Shown: positions 8,914 through 17,244, counted from the first letter of the stretch. The stretch is DNA of 54,220 bases from Hyphomicrobiales bacterium (GCA_026400555.1 JAPLOW010000132.1:1-54220); one strand, 5' to 3'. Program-made: numbers and translations. Notes: generated by a model not told the origin, from the sequence alone.

Positions 8914-9460
8914 ATGAAACCCTTCACCACCCTCACATCCACGCCCGCGCCGATGAAGGTGATGAATGTCGACACCGACATGATCATCCGACATGCGCTA
9001 CAATGAGGATGGCACGGAGAACCCGGATTTCGTGCTCAACAAGCCGGCCTACCGCAAATCCGAAATCCTGATCGCCGGCGACAATTTCGGCTGCGGCTCG
9101 TCACGCGAGCATGCGCCCTGGGCGCTGCTCGACTTCGGCATCCGCTGCGTGATCTCCACCAGCTTCGCCGACATTTTCTACAACAACAGCTTCAAGAACG
9201 GCATCCTGCCGATCACGGTCTCGCCGCAGGATCTCGAGAAGCTGTTCGACGATGCCGATCGCGGCTCGAACGCTACGCTGACCATCGACCTCGAAAAGCA
9301 GGAGATCACTGGTCCCGATGGCGGCACCATCCACTTCGAGATCGACCCGTTCCGCAAGCATTGCCTCCTCAACGGCCTCGACGACATCGGCCTGACCCTT
9401 GAGAAAGGCACCTCCATCGATGCCTACGAAGCCAAGCTGAAGCAGCGCGAGTGGGCGTGA
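8914..9460 (+). pseudogene. leuD: 3-isopropylmalate dehydratase small subunit, disrupted by an internal out-of-frame deletion
   Basis: LeuD is the partner of LeuC. The normal start is visible at 8914 ([25 protein letters not shown]), but that frame stops at about 9004, within 30 codons. From 8993 a second frame carries the rest of the protein ([20 protein letters not shown], then [21 protein letters not shown] and [17 protein letters not shown]), intact to 9460. In LeuD homologues these parts are joined by about 20 residues (the PKQFLKTIKRTGLGK-type segment), which are absent here. About 53-56 bases therefore appear deleted between 8984 and 8990. Translation from 8993 would give a 155-residue protein lacking the N-terminal strand. 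Either a true null allele or an assembly error; leuC and leuB look intact. Confidence 0.85.
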
Positions 9461-10248
9461 GCCAGGACAGGCCGAACCTCTCCATCTTCATCATCGCGCG
9501 TAACGAGGCCGACCGCATCGGGGCCACGATCAGCGCGGTTCTGCCGCTGAGTGATGATGTCATCGTCATCGATTCAGGCTCGACCGACGAAACCGTCGCC
9601 GTCGCCCGCTCGCTCGGCGCGCGCGTGATCTTCAACCCATGGCCCGGCTATGGCTTGCAGAAGCAGTTCGGCGAAGACCAGAGCCGGCATGACTGGCTGC
9701 TCAATCTTGATGCCGACGAGGTTCTTCCCGAGGATCTGGTCGCCGAAATCCTGGCACTGTTCAACGCCGGCGAGCCGACCCCGGCCGGCTATCGCATGCG
9801 CATCGCCGAAGTGTTTCCCGGCGAGAAGGCCCCGCACGCGCTCGCCTATGCGCTGTCGCCGGTTCGGCTCTATCACCGCAGCGTCGGGCGCTATGCGCCC
9901 TCCCCCGTGCATGACCGCGTGCAGATGAAGGCGGGCGCGCCTGTGCTGCAGCTCAAGGGAACGGTCGCACATTACTCGGTACGCTCGCTCGGCGATCAGA
10001 TCATCAAGCTCAACGCCTACGCTGACGCCCAGGCTGCCGACATGCTTGCGCGCGGCGAAAGCGTCAGCCGGCTGCGCATGGTGCTGGAGTTTCCCGCCAA
10101 CTTCATCAAGGCCTATCTGGGCCGCCGCCATGCCCTGCGCGGGACCTATGGCTTCATGACGGCGATGAACTATGCTTTCTACCGCTATCTGCGAGCCGCC
10201 AAATACTGGGAGCTGCGCCTGCAACGGCGTCGTCAATCCGATGATTGA
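9457..10248 (+). CDS. family 2 glycosyltransferase (LPS core WaaE/KdtX-like)
   Basis: About 263 residues with a GT-A fold. [18 protein letters not shown] is at the N-terminus, [16 protein letters not shown] near 37-52, and the metal-binding DxD in [14 protein letters not shown] near 84. PSPVHDRVQ and the basic C-terminal [19 protein letters not shown] are typical of beta-1,4-glucosyltransferases acting on lipopolysaccharide inner core; the exact acceptor is inferred. The GTG at 9457 overlaps the leuD stop as GTGA; an in-frame GTG at 9451 is an alternative. It is followed by an SDR gene overlapping by eight bases, so leuD, this gene and the SDR are probably translationally coupled. Confidence 0.85.
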   Translation: MSQDRPNLSIFIIARNEADRIGATISAVLPLSDDVIVIDSGSTDETVAVARSLGARVIFNPWPGYGLQKQFGEDQSRHDWLLNLDADEVLPEDLVAEILALFNAGEPTPAGYRMRIAEVFPGEKAPHALAYALSPVRLYHRSVGRYAPSPVHDRVQMKAGAPVLQLKGTVAHYSVRSLGDQIIKLNAYADAQAADMLARGESVSRLRMVLEFPANFIKAYLGRRHALRGTYGFMTAMNYAFYRYLRAAKYWELRLQRRRQSDD

Positions 10249-10996
10249 ACACAAGGTGGCGCTGGTCACGGGCGGCGCGCGACGCATCGGCAGGGCCATC
10301 ACCCTGCGCCTGGCAAAGGCTGGCTATGCCGTGGCGATCCACTGCAACACGGGCGTGGCGGACGCCGAGGAGCTGGCGGCAGCCATTACGGCGGACGGCG
10401 GCCGTGCGGCGGTGATCTCAGCCGATCTCGCCGATCCGCTCTCGGTCGATGCGATCATGCCTGCTGCCGCCGCCGAGCTTGGTCCTGTCACGCTGCTGGT
10501 CAACAACGCCTCGATGTTCGTCAGTGACAGCGTCACAGCCATCGAGGTGCCCACCTGGAACCGGCAATTCTCGATCAATATCCGCGCACCGTCCGTGCTC
10601 GCTGGAGCGCTCGCCAACGCCCTGCCGGACGGGATCGAAGGGGCGATCGTCAACATCCTCGACCAGCGCGTCTGGAAGCTGACCCCGGAATACTATTCCT
10701 ACACGCTCTCGAAGGCCGCCATGTGGGCGGCGACGCGGACAATGGCCCAGGCCTTCGCGCCGCGCATCCGCGTCAATGCGGTTGGCCCGGGGCCGACAAT
10801 TGCCAACATCCATGACGGCGAGGCCCTGTTTGGGCAGGAAGCTGCAGGCACGCTTCTCGGACGCCCGGTTCCGCCCGGCGACATCGCCGACGCGGTGCTC
10901 TATCTCGCGACGGCGCGCAGCGTCACCGGGCAGATGCTCGCTGTGGATTCAGGTCAGCACCTGGCCTGGCGCACGCCAGACATCGTCACTGGCTGA
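10241..10996 (+). CDS. SDR-family oxidoreductase (pteridine reductase / FolM-like)
   Basis: A 251-residue short-chain dehydrogenase/reductase. The nucleotide-binding motif is VTGGARRIGRAI near residues 8-19; the Arg-Arg in this loop favours NADPH and is seen in FolM/PTR1-type reductases. LLVNNASMF is near 86-94, and the catalytic YTLSK motif lies near 149-153, preceded by NILDQRVWKLTPEYYS. The FolM-like assignment (dihydrofolate or dihydrobiopterin reduction) rests on the ARR loop and on the LDQR and YxxxK context, and is moderate. Its start overlaps the glycosyltransferase stop. Its own stop at 10996 abuts the convergent extensin gene. Confidence 0.8.
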   Translation: MIEHKVALVTGGARRIGRAITLRLAKAGYAVAIHCNTGVADAEELAAAITADGGRAAVISADLADPLSVDAIMPAAAAELGPVTLLVNNASMFVSDSVTAIEVPTWNRQFSINIRAPSVLAGALANALPDGIEGAIVNILDQRVWKLTPEYYSYTLSKAAMWAATRTMAQAFAPRIRVNAVGPGPTIANIHDGEALFGQEAAGTLLGRPVPPGDIADAVLYLATARSVTGQMLAVDSGQHLAWRTPDIVTG

Positions 10997-12079
10997 TCAG
11001 AAGCGCGGCGGCCACGGGCGTGCAGGCGCTACGGGCTGTGGCGGCGGTGCGGCCGGCATCGGCCCGGCCGACCAGCGATAGCTCTGATTGGCCGGCGCGA
11101 CTGGCACCGATGCGGGCGCGCTTTGCGCAGGCGCGGACGGGGCAGCAGCGGGCCGGCGCTGTGCGTCGATCGCGAACGGATCATTGTCCGGGTCGATCAT
11201 CTCGCCCTCTATGTCGCCGAGCACGATCTCCTCGCTGGCCGGCACGGAGCCGGGAAGCCGGATCGGTCCGCCCACAGGCCCTTGCGGCTCGGCTGGCTGC
11301 AGGCTGGCGACCCGCGATCGGTTGACGCTGAACGGAGCCTGCCGGCTCTCATTGAGCGCAGCCCAGCCGCGTGCAGGATCGGGCGGCGGCAGGTCGCGGC
11401 GCGGCGTGTACTTGATGATCGGGCGGCAGATGGCGCGCCCGCCATTGTGCCGCGCGAGATCTACATGGAGATGGTCATAGTGGAACATGTCGGCGCCGGG
11501 ACCGAGCACCGTCTTGAAATGCTCACATGCGCCGACGAAAACCTCGCGCAGGAAGTCCTGCTCCTGCGGCGAACCGCGCCAGCCGTTCTTGACCGTGATC
11601 TCGCGGCCATCGGAGGTGCGGAACGCGAAGATGTCGAGCGCATTGCCAAAGGCATGCTCGGAACGGCGGGCGGTTCCGCTGCCATTGTTCATGGCGCGGC
11701 AGGAATAGGACCCTGCCTTCATCTCGATGACCTGCGTGCCCAGGACTGCCATGGCGGCGGGCTGCACGACCTTTTCAAGGAAGCGGTCGGTCGTGGCCAC
11801 GATCGGGCAGGACAGCGTCTGGGTCGAAGTCAGGAAAACCGACCCGGCGGCAAAGGCGTTGACACGCAGCGGCTTGACCATGCCGCAGGTGCCGGGCCCC
11901 TCGATCGGACTGCCGCGCAGCGACACATAGCTTGAGGTGCGGACATCACCTCTCGCCATGCAAGCAGCTTCTGCCTCATCACGCCAGGCCGCCCGCTGCT
12001 CGCGCTGAAAGCGCCCGCAGCTTGCGACGGCCAAACCGATGAGCGCGAGGCCAAGGAACGCAACGCAGCCTTTACGCAT
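10997..12079 (-). CDS. extensin-like C-terminal domain lipoprotein
   Basis: A 360-residue exported protein. The N-terminus (MRKGCVAFLGLALIGLAVASC) ends in a lipobox-like VASC, suggesting a lipoprotein. The extensin-like domain spans about residues 38-235, with ACMARGDVRTSS, GTCGMVKPLRVNAF, the metal-site-like SEHAFGNALDIFAFR and the Asp-His motif HYDHLHVDLARHNGG. The latter two resemble the zinc site of D-Ala-D-Ala peptidase-like folds. The remaining 120 residues are Pro/Ala/Ser-rich and low complexity. The role is probably in the cell wall but is not proven for the family. The stop codon is directly adjacent to that of the SDR gene. Confidence 0.83.
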   Translation of the reverse strand: MRKGCVAFLGLALIGLAVASCGRFQREQRAAWRDEAEAACMARGDVRTSSYVSLRGSPIEGPGTCGMVKPLRVNAFAAGSVFLTSTQTLSCPIVATTDRFLEKVVQPAAMAVLGTQVIEMKAGSYSCRAMNNGSGTARRSEHAFGNALDIFAFRTSDGREITVKNGWRGSPQEQDFLREVFVGACEHFKTVLGPGADMFHYDHLHVDLARHNGGRAICRPIIKYTPRRDLPPPDPARGWAALNESRQAPFSVNRSRVASLQPAEPQGPVGGPIRLPGSVPASEEIVLGDIEGEMIDPDNDPFAIDAQRRPAAAPSAPAQSAPASVPVAPANQSYRWSAGPMPAAPPPQPVAPARPWPPRF

Positions 12080-12209
12080 GGCGCGAAAATGCGCGACAAG
12101 ATTTAACGTCTCGCTAACGAATTGTGGCTGCGCGGTGGCGCGGATTGATTCTTCCGGAAGTTTACATGCGATACCTGTTTAACGACCGGGACGCGGCAAG
12201 GAGCATCAG

Positions 12210-12446
12210 GTGGACGGCAAGGCAAGGATCATTTTTCCCATCCTGATGGCGGGCGTCATGGCCTTCCTGATGACGGCACTCATCACATGGCTGAACCTCG
12301 GCTTTCCGCCCAACTACATGGCGCTCTGGCTCAAGGCCTTCGCCGTTGCCTGGCCGGCCGCCGCGGTCGCGGCCTTCATTGCCATTCCGCTGGCGCGGCG
12401 CGCGACGGCGGCGATCGTGGCCTTTCTTGACCGCAAGGCCTCATGA
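12210..12446 (+). CDS. DUF2798 small membrane protein
   Basis: A 78-residue protein with two transmembrane helices (about 8-29 and 42-63). IFPILMAGVMAFLMTALITW, then LKAFAVAWPAAAVAAF and PLARRAT, match DUF2798. Function is unknown. The start is GTG at 12210, supported by AAGGAG at 12198-12203, six bases upstream. No in-frame ATG near it preserves the N-terminal helix. It stands alone between the extensin gene (divergent) and the 27-codon ORF. Confidence 0.8.
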   Translation: MDGKARIIFPILMAGVMAFLMTALITWLNLGFPPNYMALWLKAFAVAWPAAAVAAFIAIPLARRATAAIVAFLDRKAS

Positions 12447-12616
12447 AAACACCGGGTCGCCCACGATATCTCGCGCGTCCGAAGTCCTCACCAGATCAAG
12501 CGGTTAAGCCGGGGTTAACCAGACCGGCGTCGCGCTGCGGCTGGGTCGGCGCAAGAATCCCGTTGCATCAACCCCGCTTTTTGCTAGCCTGACGCAGTCC
12601 TTCGATGGAGGTGACC

Positions 12617-12700
12617 ATGAGTTGGATGCTTGCAATTGACCGACTGGCCATGACTGCTGCCTTCGCTCTCATCGTTGCTGTGGTGATCAGGGCTGTCTGA
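12617..12700 (+). CDS. 27-residue single-helix membrane mini-protein
   Basis: A very short ORF, MSWMLAIDRLAMTAAFALIV followed by AVVIRAV and a TGA stop. It is almost entirely one hydrophobic helix with an early Asp-Arg. It is preceded by GGAGGTGACC at 12607-12616, matching nine of ten bases of the anti-Shine-Dalgarno complement, at ideal spacing. A possible promoter, TTGCAT (12563-12568), 16 bases, TAGCCT (12585-12590), lies just upstream, with weak -10. No family recognised. Real small membrane proteins look like this, but a chance ORF cannot be excluded without expression or conservation data. Confidence 0.5.
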   Translation: MSWMLAIDRLAMTAAFALIVAVVIRAV

Positions 12701-12781
12701 GCGTCGGATTGCGTGCCTCGCTGCGGACTGGCTCGGCGGTCAGACATTGGCCGTTGCTGATCCGGTGGCGCGCGTGCGCTA

Positions 12782-12797
12782 GGCTTCGTGGACAAAG
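12782..12797. repeat. left terminal inverted repeat of the IS element
   Basis: GGCTTCGTGGACAAAG, an exact reverse complement of 13615-13630. Beyond it the two ends remain partly similar (AGTGACATAGG against GGTAACCAAAG read inward). Confidence 0.85.
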
Positions 12798-12899
12798 AGT
12801 GACATAGGACCCAGAGATCGATTCAAGGCCTCTTTTTTGAAGGAAGCCTTGGGCGAACGGGTCGGTCTTTCGGATGAGGAATAGGCTCTGATCGGGCCT

Positions 12900-13187
12900 T
12901 TGCTGCCTGCCGAGCGCGGGCGGGGCTGCCGCCCGGCGCAGGACAATCGGCGCTACTTCGAGGGTATGATGTGGCTGGCGCGGACGGGCGCTCAGTGGCG
13001 GCATCTTCCAGACGATTATGGCAAATGGAACAGCGTCTTCCGCCGTTACCGGCGCTGGGTGGAGGTTGGCGTCTTCGATGCCATGCTGGAGAGCCTGGCC
13101 GAGATGGTGGACCGAGACATGTCCGCCGACATGATCGACAGCACGGCCGTCCGGGCGCATCACTGCGCAGTCGGCATAAAAAGGTGA
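12900..13187 (+). pseudogene. IS5-type transposase, first reading frame (OrfA), nonsense-mutated
   Basis: This frame encodes the N-terminal part of an IS5/IS427 transposase: LPAERGRGCRPAQDNRRYF, then MMWLARTGAQWRHLPDDYGK and WNSVFRRYRRW, ending DSTAVRAHHCAVGIKR before a TGA at 13185. The same frame extends upstream to about 12843 (EALGERVGLSDEE) but has TAG at 12882-12884, where the family has Trp (DEEWALIGPLL), so full-length OrfA cannot be made. The remaining catalytic domain continues in the -1 frame after an AAAAAGG run at 13178-13184. Confidence 0.75.
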
Positions 13188-13654
13188 CTCAAAAAGCCCA
13201 GGCGCTTGGTCGATCGCGCGGCGGCTTCACCACCAAGCTCCATGCCCGTTGCGACGCCAAAGGCCGCCCGCCCGGCTTCGTCCTGACGGGTGGAGAAGCG
13301 CACGATATCAACGGCTTCGCGCCTCTGCTCCGGATGATCGCCGACAAGATCGAAGCGCTTCTGGCCGACAAGGGCTACGATGCCGACGCCATTCGCGAGG
13401 AGTTGGCAAAAGCTGGGGTCGAGGCCGTCATTCCAGCAAAGCGCAACCGCAAGAACCCTGCGCCGCATGACGCCGAGAAGTACAAATGGCGCAACCTCAT
13501 CGAGAGACTGTTCAGCAAGCTCAAGAACTGGCGGCGCGGTGCCACACGATACGACAAGAGCAAGGAGCCCTATCTCGGCTTCGTCGCCATCGCTGCAGTC
13601 AAACTTTGGTTACCCTTTGTCCACGAAGCCGAGCGAACCAACAAATCGTTCTGA
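13178..13654 (+). CDS. IS5-type transposase, second reading frame (OrfB), reached by -1 frameshift
   Basis: This frame supplies the catalytic part: KKVTQKAQALGRSRGGFTTK, LHARCDAKGRPPGFVLTGGE, ALLADKGYDADAIREEL with the second Asp of the DDE triad, then PAKRNRKNPAPHDAEKYKWR and LIERLFSKLKNWRRGATRYD with the Glu. It would be translated by -1 slippage on A-AAA-AGG at 13178-13184, as in related elements. The frame runs through the right inverted repeat (LPFVHEA) and reads 8 codons into flanking DNA before stopping at 13654, since the usual stop at the element border is missing. Confidence 0.7.
   Translation, partial: KKVTQKAQALGRSRGGFTTKLHARCDAKGRPPGFVLTGGEAHDINGFAPLLRMIADKIEALLADKGYDADAIREELAKAGVEAVIPAKRNRKNPAPHDAEKYKWRNLIERLFSKLKNWRRGATRYDKSKEPYLGFVAIAAVKLWLPFVHEAERTNKSF
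13615..13630. repeat. right terminal inverted repeat of the IS element
   Basis: CTTTGTCCACGAAGCC, the reverse complement of the left end at 12782-12797. Confidence 0.85.
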
Positions 13655-13703
13655 CAGGAACAACCAGCCGATCGCGGTCGCTTTAACGTGATGGTTGGGC
13701 CCC

Positions 13704-15290
13704 TCACGCCGCCTTCTGGTAATCCTTGATATCGCTGAACACAAGGCCGGGCGCGCGTTCCGCTTCGTAGCGCAGGGAGAACGCGCTGGTGGCCATGAAA
13801 ACCGGGTCACCGTCGAGGTCGTCAGCCATGGATGAGGGGTGGCTTGAGACGAACTTGTTGAGCGCGACGGCGTCTGCGGAAGTCAGCCAGCGGCAGATAC
13901 TGAACTGGCAGGTTTCGAAATCAACCGGGATGGCATACTCTGCCTCCAGCCGCTCTTTCAGCACATCGAGCTGCAGCGCGCCGACGACGCCGACAATGGC
14001 CGGCGCGCCATCATGCGGCACGAAGAGCTGGACAACGCCCTCCTCCGCCATCTGCTGAAGCGCCTCGCGCAGCTTCTTGGACTTCATTGCGTCCTTGAGC
14101 TTGACGCGGCGCAGGATTTCCGGCGCGAAGCTCGGCACCCCGCGAAACACGATGTCCTCGCCATCGGTGAGCGTGTCGCCAATGCGCAAGGAGCCGTGGT
14201 TCGGGATGCCGACGATGTCCCCGGCATAGGCCTCGTCGGCGATCTGGCGGTCCTGCGCGAAGAAGAACTGCGGCGCCGACAGCGACATCGGCTTGGCAGT
14301 GCGCACCAGCTTCGCCTTCATGCCGCGCGTCAGCTTGCCCGAGCAGACGCGCACGAAGGCGATGCGGTCGCGGTGGTTCGGGTCCATGTTCGCCTGGATC
14401 TTGAAGACAAAGCTCGTCATTTTCGGCTCGCCCGCAGAGACCGTCCGCGTCGCCGCGATCTGCGCGCGTGGCGGCGGCGCCAGCGTGCCGATGGCCTCGA
14501 TCAGGTCGCGCACGCCATAATCGCGCAGCGCGGCGCCGAAATAGACCGGCGTCAGGTGCCCTTCGCGGAAGGCCGCCATCTCGAAGGGCTTCATGCCGCC
14601 CTCGGCCAGCATCACCTCGTCGCGCCACTCCGCGACCGAATGGGGCAGCAGCGTATCGAAGACCGGATCGTCGGGGCCGCTGACGGGCTGGTCGGGAATG
14701 TCGGTCTTGTTGCTGCGAATGAACTTGCGGTGCAGGTCGTAGGTGCCGACGAACTCGCGCCCCCGGCCGATCGGCCAGGTCATGGCGGTGGCATCGAGCG
14801 CCAGTGTCTTCTCGATTTCGTCCATCAGGTCGAACGGGTCGCGGGTTTCGCGATCCATCTTGTTGATGAAGGTGATGATCGGAATGTCACGCAGGCGGCA
14901 GACCTCGAACAGCTTCTTGGTGCGCGCCTCGATGCCCTTGGCCGCGTCGATCACCATCACGGCGGAATCGACGGCGGTGAGCGTGCGGTAGGTGTCGTCC
15001 GAGAAGTCCTCGTGGCCCGGCGTATCGAGCAGGTTGTAGACGCAGCCGCCATACTCGAAGGTCATGACCGAGGTCACCACCGAGATGCCGCGTTGACGCT
15101 CGATCTTCATCCAGTCAGACGACGTCTGGCGTCGTCCGGCCTTGGCCTTGACCTCGCCGGCAAGCTGGATCGCGCCGCCAAACATCAGGAGCTTCTCGGT
15201 CAGCGTGGTTTTGCCTGCGTCCGGATGCGAGATGATCGCGAACGTGCGGCGGCGCAGGTGTTCGGCTGTGGGGGCGTCGGATGTCGTCAT
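13704..15290 (-). CDS. prfC: peptide chain release factor 3
   Basis: RF3 is the GTPase that recycles class I release factors after termination. The 528-residue protein has the G1 motif SHPDAGKTTL near residues 21-30, G2/G3 with RQRGISVVTSVMTF and DTPGHEDFSDD (89-99), and G4 FINKMDRETRD near 141-151. RF3-specific blocks follow to the end, including GALQLDVLKERLEAEY and FSICRWLTS. The frame stays open far upstream of 15290, but the ATG at 15290 gives the standard N-terminus and length. Its 3' end lies 73 bases from the IS border, so insertion occurred just downstream without damaging it. Confidence 0.95.
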   Translation of the reverse strand: MTTSDAPTAEHLRRRTFAIISHPDAGKTTLTEKLLMFGGAIQLAGEVKAKAGRRQTSSDWMKIERQRGISVVTSVMTFEYGGCVYNLLDTPGHEDFSDDTYRTLTAVDSAVMVIDAAKGIEARTKKLFEVCRLRDIPIITFINKMDRETRDPFDLMDEIEKTLALDATAMTWPIGRGREFVGTYDLHRKFIRSNKTDIPDQPVSGPDDPVFDTLLPHSVAEWRDEVMLAEGGMKPFEMAAFREGHLTPVYFGAALRDYGVRDLIEAIGTLAPPPRAQIAATRTVSAGEPKMTSFVFKIQANMDPNHRDRIAFVRVCSGKLTRGMKAKLVRTAKPMSLSAPQFFFAQDRQIADEAYAGDIVGIPNHGSLRIGDTLTDGEDIVFRGVPSFAPEILRRVKLKDAMKSKKLREALQQMAEEGVVQLFVPHDGAPAIVGVVGALQLDVLKERLEAEYAIPVDFETCQFSICRWLTSADAVALNKFVSSHPSSMADDLDGDPVFMATSAFSLRYEAERAPGLVFSDIKDYQKAA

Positions 15291-15385
15291 GCGCGTGTGA
15301 GTAGCGGCGATTGCGGCCAAGTCAATTGTGCAGGCACGCCGCGGCAAGCACAGAGGTCCCGTGCACCGAATTTGCGCATGGGGGC

Positions 15386-15413
15386 TTGACCGGTCGGGGC
15401 CAACTTCTAGTTT
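15386..15413 (+). promoter_or_regulatory. possible sigma-70 promoter for the HlyIII gene
   Basis: TTGACC at 15386-15391 and TAGTTT at 15408-15413 are separated by 16 bases, within the divergent region between prfC and the HlyIII-family gene. Matches are partial (five of six and three to four of six); positional logic is the main support. Confidence 0.35.
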
Positions 15414-15482
15414 GAGAGAATTACGCATACAAGCCGTACAATTTCGCTGTGCTTCAACCGCCAGAGTTGATACCGGTCCCCG

Positions 15483-16151
15483 ATGACATACGCCCCGAAG
15501 AACCATCGCATCTTTGAGCGGGACTACAGCCGCTGCGAAATCATCTCCGATGGCGTCGTGCATGTGATCGGGCTGGTGGCGGCGCTGATCGGGCTCACCG
15601 TTCTGGTGATGCTGACAGCGCGCTGGCGCGGTCTTATCGAGGTCTCGGCCGTCATGGTCTACGCCGTGGCTCTGGTGACCATGCTTGGCTGTTCGCTGGC
15701 CTATAATGTGATGCCGGTCTCGCCGCTGAAATGGCTTTTGCGGCGCTTTGACCATGGCGGCATCTACCTGCTGATTGCGGGCACCTACACGCCCCTGCTC
15801 ACGCAGGTGTCCGATCCGTTCACGGCCTATACCCTTGCCGCGACGGTCTGGGGCGGGGCGCTGACCGGGATCGTGGTGGCGCTCGGCTTTCCGGGGCGCG
15901 GCGAAAAGTTCAAGGTCGCGGCCTATCTGGCGCTGGCATGGGTCGCGGTCATCGCGGCACAGCCGCTGATGGCGTCGCTGAATCCAGCGACCGTGACGCT
16001 GGTGGTCCTGGGTGGCCTGCTCTACACGACGGGTGTGATTTTCTACCGCTGGAACAGTCTGAAGTACCAGAATGTAATCTGGCATGCGTTCGTCGTCGCG
16101 GCGGCGGCCTGCCATTTCGCGGCGATCACAACAGCAATGATCTCAGCCTGA
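15483..16151 (+). CDS. hemolysin III / PAQR family membrane protein
   Basis: A 222-residue protein with seven predicted helices. It opens with a cytoplasmic segment containing RDYSRCEIISDGVVHVIG, where Glu, Asp and His belong to the family's metal site. FDHGGIYLLIAGTYTPL near 91-107 and the C-terminal NVIWHAFVVAAAACHFAAI, with its paired His, complete the CREST-superfamily signature. Despite the name, most members are not proven haemolysins; homologues are linked to membrane lipid homeostasis. It stands alone, upstream of the cspA unit. Confidence 0.9.
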   Translation: MTYAPKNHRIFERDYSRCEIISDGVVHVIGLVAALIGLTVLVMLTARWRGLIEVSAVMVYAVALVTMLGCSLAYNVMPVSPLKWLLRRFDHGGIYLLIAGTYTPLLTQVSDPFTAYTLAATVWGGALTGIVVALGFPGRGEKFKVAAYLALAWVAVIAAQPLMASLNPATVTLVVLGGLLYTTGVIFYRWNSLKYQNVIWHAFVVAAAACHFAAITTAMISA

Positions 16152-16368
16152 TTCTGCGACCGGCGGCGGCTTGCGCGCGGATAGCCCGGCCGCGCCGAGA
16201 ATGTCGATTGACTTTTCACCATGGACCGTCTAGGGGTGGAAGACGATTTAGGCCGGATACCTAGGCCAGCCACGCGAAAGCGGCGGTCTGCTGATGAGCT
16301 TCTTTCCAAAGTCGAGCAATGTGGCCTGCATAAATGGCTGGCCGCTTCATCAACGAAGGTAAGAGAAC

Positions 16369-16578
16369 ATGAGCGAAGGTACGGTCAAGTGGTTCAACGC
16401 GACGAAGGGCTACGGATTTATCCAGCCCAGCGATGGCGGGACCGATGTGTTTGTGCACATCAGCGCGGTTGAGCGCGCCGGCATCCGTGAACTGCGCGAG
16501 GGTCAGAAGGTCAGCTACGAGCTGGTCCAGGATCGTCGCTCGGGCAAGATGTCTGCGGATCAGCTGCAGGTTCTTTGA
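16369..16578 (+). CDS. cold-shock domain protein (CspA family)
   Basis: A 69-residue single cold-shock domain that binds single-stranded RNA and DNA. RNP1 is KGYGFIQP (residues 13-20) and RNP2 is DVFVHISAV (26-34), both intact; it opens [11 protein letters not shown]. The start has AAGGTAAGAGAAC upstream. The gene is preceded by a 217-base gap that may supply a long leader, and a weak TTGACT-17-TAGGGG pair sits at 16208-16236. It is followed by a strong intrinsic terminator at 16690-16716, with 110 bases of 3' untranslated sequence between. The alphaproteobacterial family is large, so no specific symbol is given. Confidence 0.93.
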   Translation: MSEGTVKWFNATKGYGFIQPSDGGTDVFVHISAVERAGIRELREGQKVSYELVQDRRSGKMSADQLQVL

Positions 16579-16689
16579 ACCTCAGATTGAGGATCTTGCC
16601 TGGCGACGGCTGAGGCTTTTGCTGCTGGTAGCCACGGATGTACTGGCACCACGTGTAACAAAAGCGTCGCCCACAGGCATGACGAGGGG

Positions 16690-16716
16690 GGTCAGGTTAA
16701 CACCTGGCCCTTTTTT
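16690..16716 (+). terminator. Rho-independent terminator after the cold-shock gene
   Basis: GGTCAGGT at 16690-16697 pairs with ACCTGGCC at 16702-16709 (one G-U pair) around a TAAC loop, followed immediately by C and six T residues at 16711-16716. This is the clearest intrinsic terminator in the window. Confidence 0.85.
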
Positions 16717-16805
16717 CATTTTCAGGCTGGTTTTTAAGGCGCGGACGCGCTAGCCAGCATCCCGGCGGGGAAATTGCCGCCAGACAAAGCAATGGAGACT
16801 TAGAC

Positions 16806-17195
16806 TTGAACAACGCGATGGGCCGGAATTTTCAGGATCGGCAACAGGCTTCCCTCGAGGCAAAGGCAAAGATGCTCGAGAGGTTCAAGTCACGTCCGGC
16901 TGAGGATGACCCCGCGGTGGCCAGGATGCGTGCGGAGCGCCAGGCAATTGCCGAGGCCCGTAAGGCACGTGAAGCTGCCCGTGAGGCCGAGAAGGAAGCA
17001 GCCCGGATTGAAGCTGAAGCGAAGGCTGCTGCCGAGAAAGCGGAGCGCGAGCTCGCCGAAATGATTGCTGCTGAGGAGCGGGAGAAGGCCCGGATCGCCG
17101 AGGAAGCAAGGCTTGCCGCCGAGCGTCCGCGTAAGAGCCTGATGGACGCGGTTCAGTACGCGCAGCAGCGCGCAGCAGGCAAGGGCCGGCGCTGA
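16806..17195 (+). CDS. DUF6481 family charged coiled-coil protein
   Basis: A 129-residue protein rich in Ala, Glu, Lys and Arg. FQDRQQASLEAKAKMLERFK near residues 9-28 is the family-like N-terminus. Residues 36-110 form a continuous charged helix (KAREAAREAEKEAARIEAEA and similar), predicted coiled coil, and the tail is basic (QQRAAGKGRR). The TTG start at 16806 is supported by GGAGAC at 16794-16799; an ATG at 16818 is the alternative but has no comparable site. Function is unknown. Position just behind cspA suggests a stress-linked locus, but a terminator separates the two. Confidence 0.7.
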   Translation: MNNAMGRNFQDRQQASLEAKAKMLERFKSRPAEDDPAVARMRAERQAIAEARKAREAAREAEKEAARIEAEAKAAAEKAERELAEMIAAEEREKARIAEEARLAAERPRKSLMDAVQYAQQRAAGKGRR

Positions 17196-17244
17196 AACCT
17201 TTGACCGCGCCGCCGAGGCTGCGGTGCGAAACCGGAATAAGGGC

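Larger units (their letters stand above)
12782..13630 (+). mobile_element. IS5-family (IS427-group-like) insertion sequence, decayed
   Basis: An 849-base element bounded by perfect 16-base inverted repeats, GGCTTCGTGGACAAAG at 12782-12797 and its complement at 13615-13630. Further similarity continues inward. It encodes a DDE transposase in two frames, as is usual for the IS427 group. The left flank is GCTA; no matching target duplication is obvious at the right, where the sequence continues GAGCGA, so the right flank may have been rearranged. One nonsense codon in the first frame suggests the copy is dead. Confidence 0.85.

Noticed and set aside
8984-9004. Programmed frameshift or ribosomal bypass in leuD
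   Set aside because: Bypassing would need extra bases in the message; here conserved codons are missing, which recoding cannot restore.
14013-15389. 458-codon plus-strand frame opposite prfC
   Set aside because: Shadow of prfC, without any domain signature.
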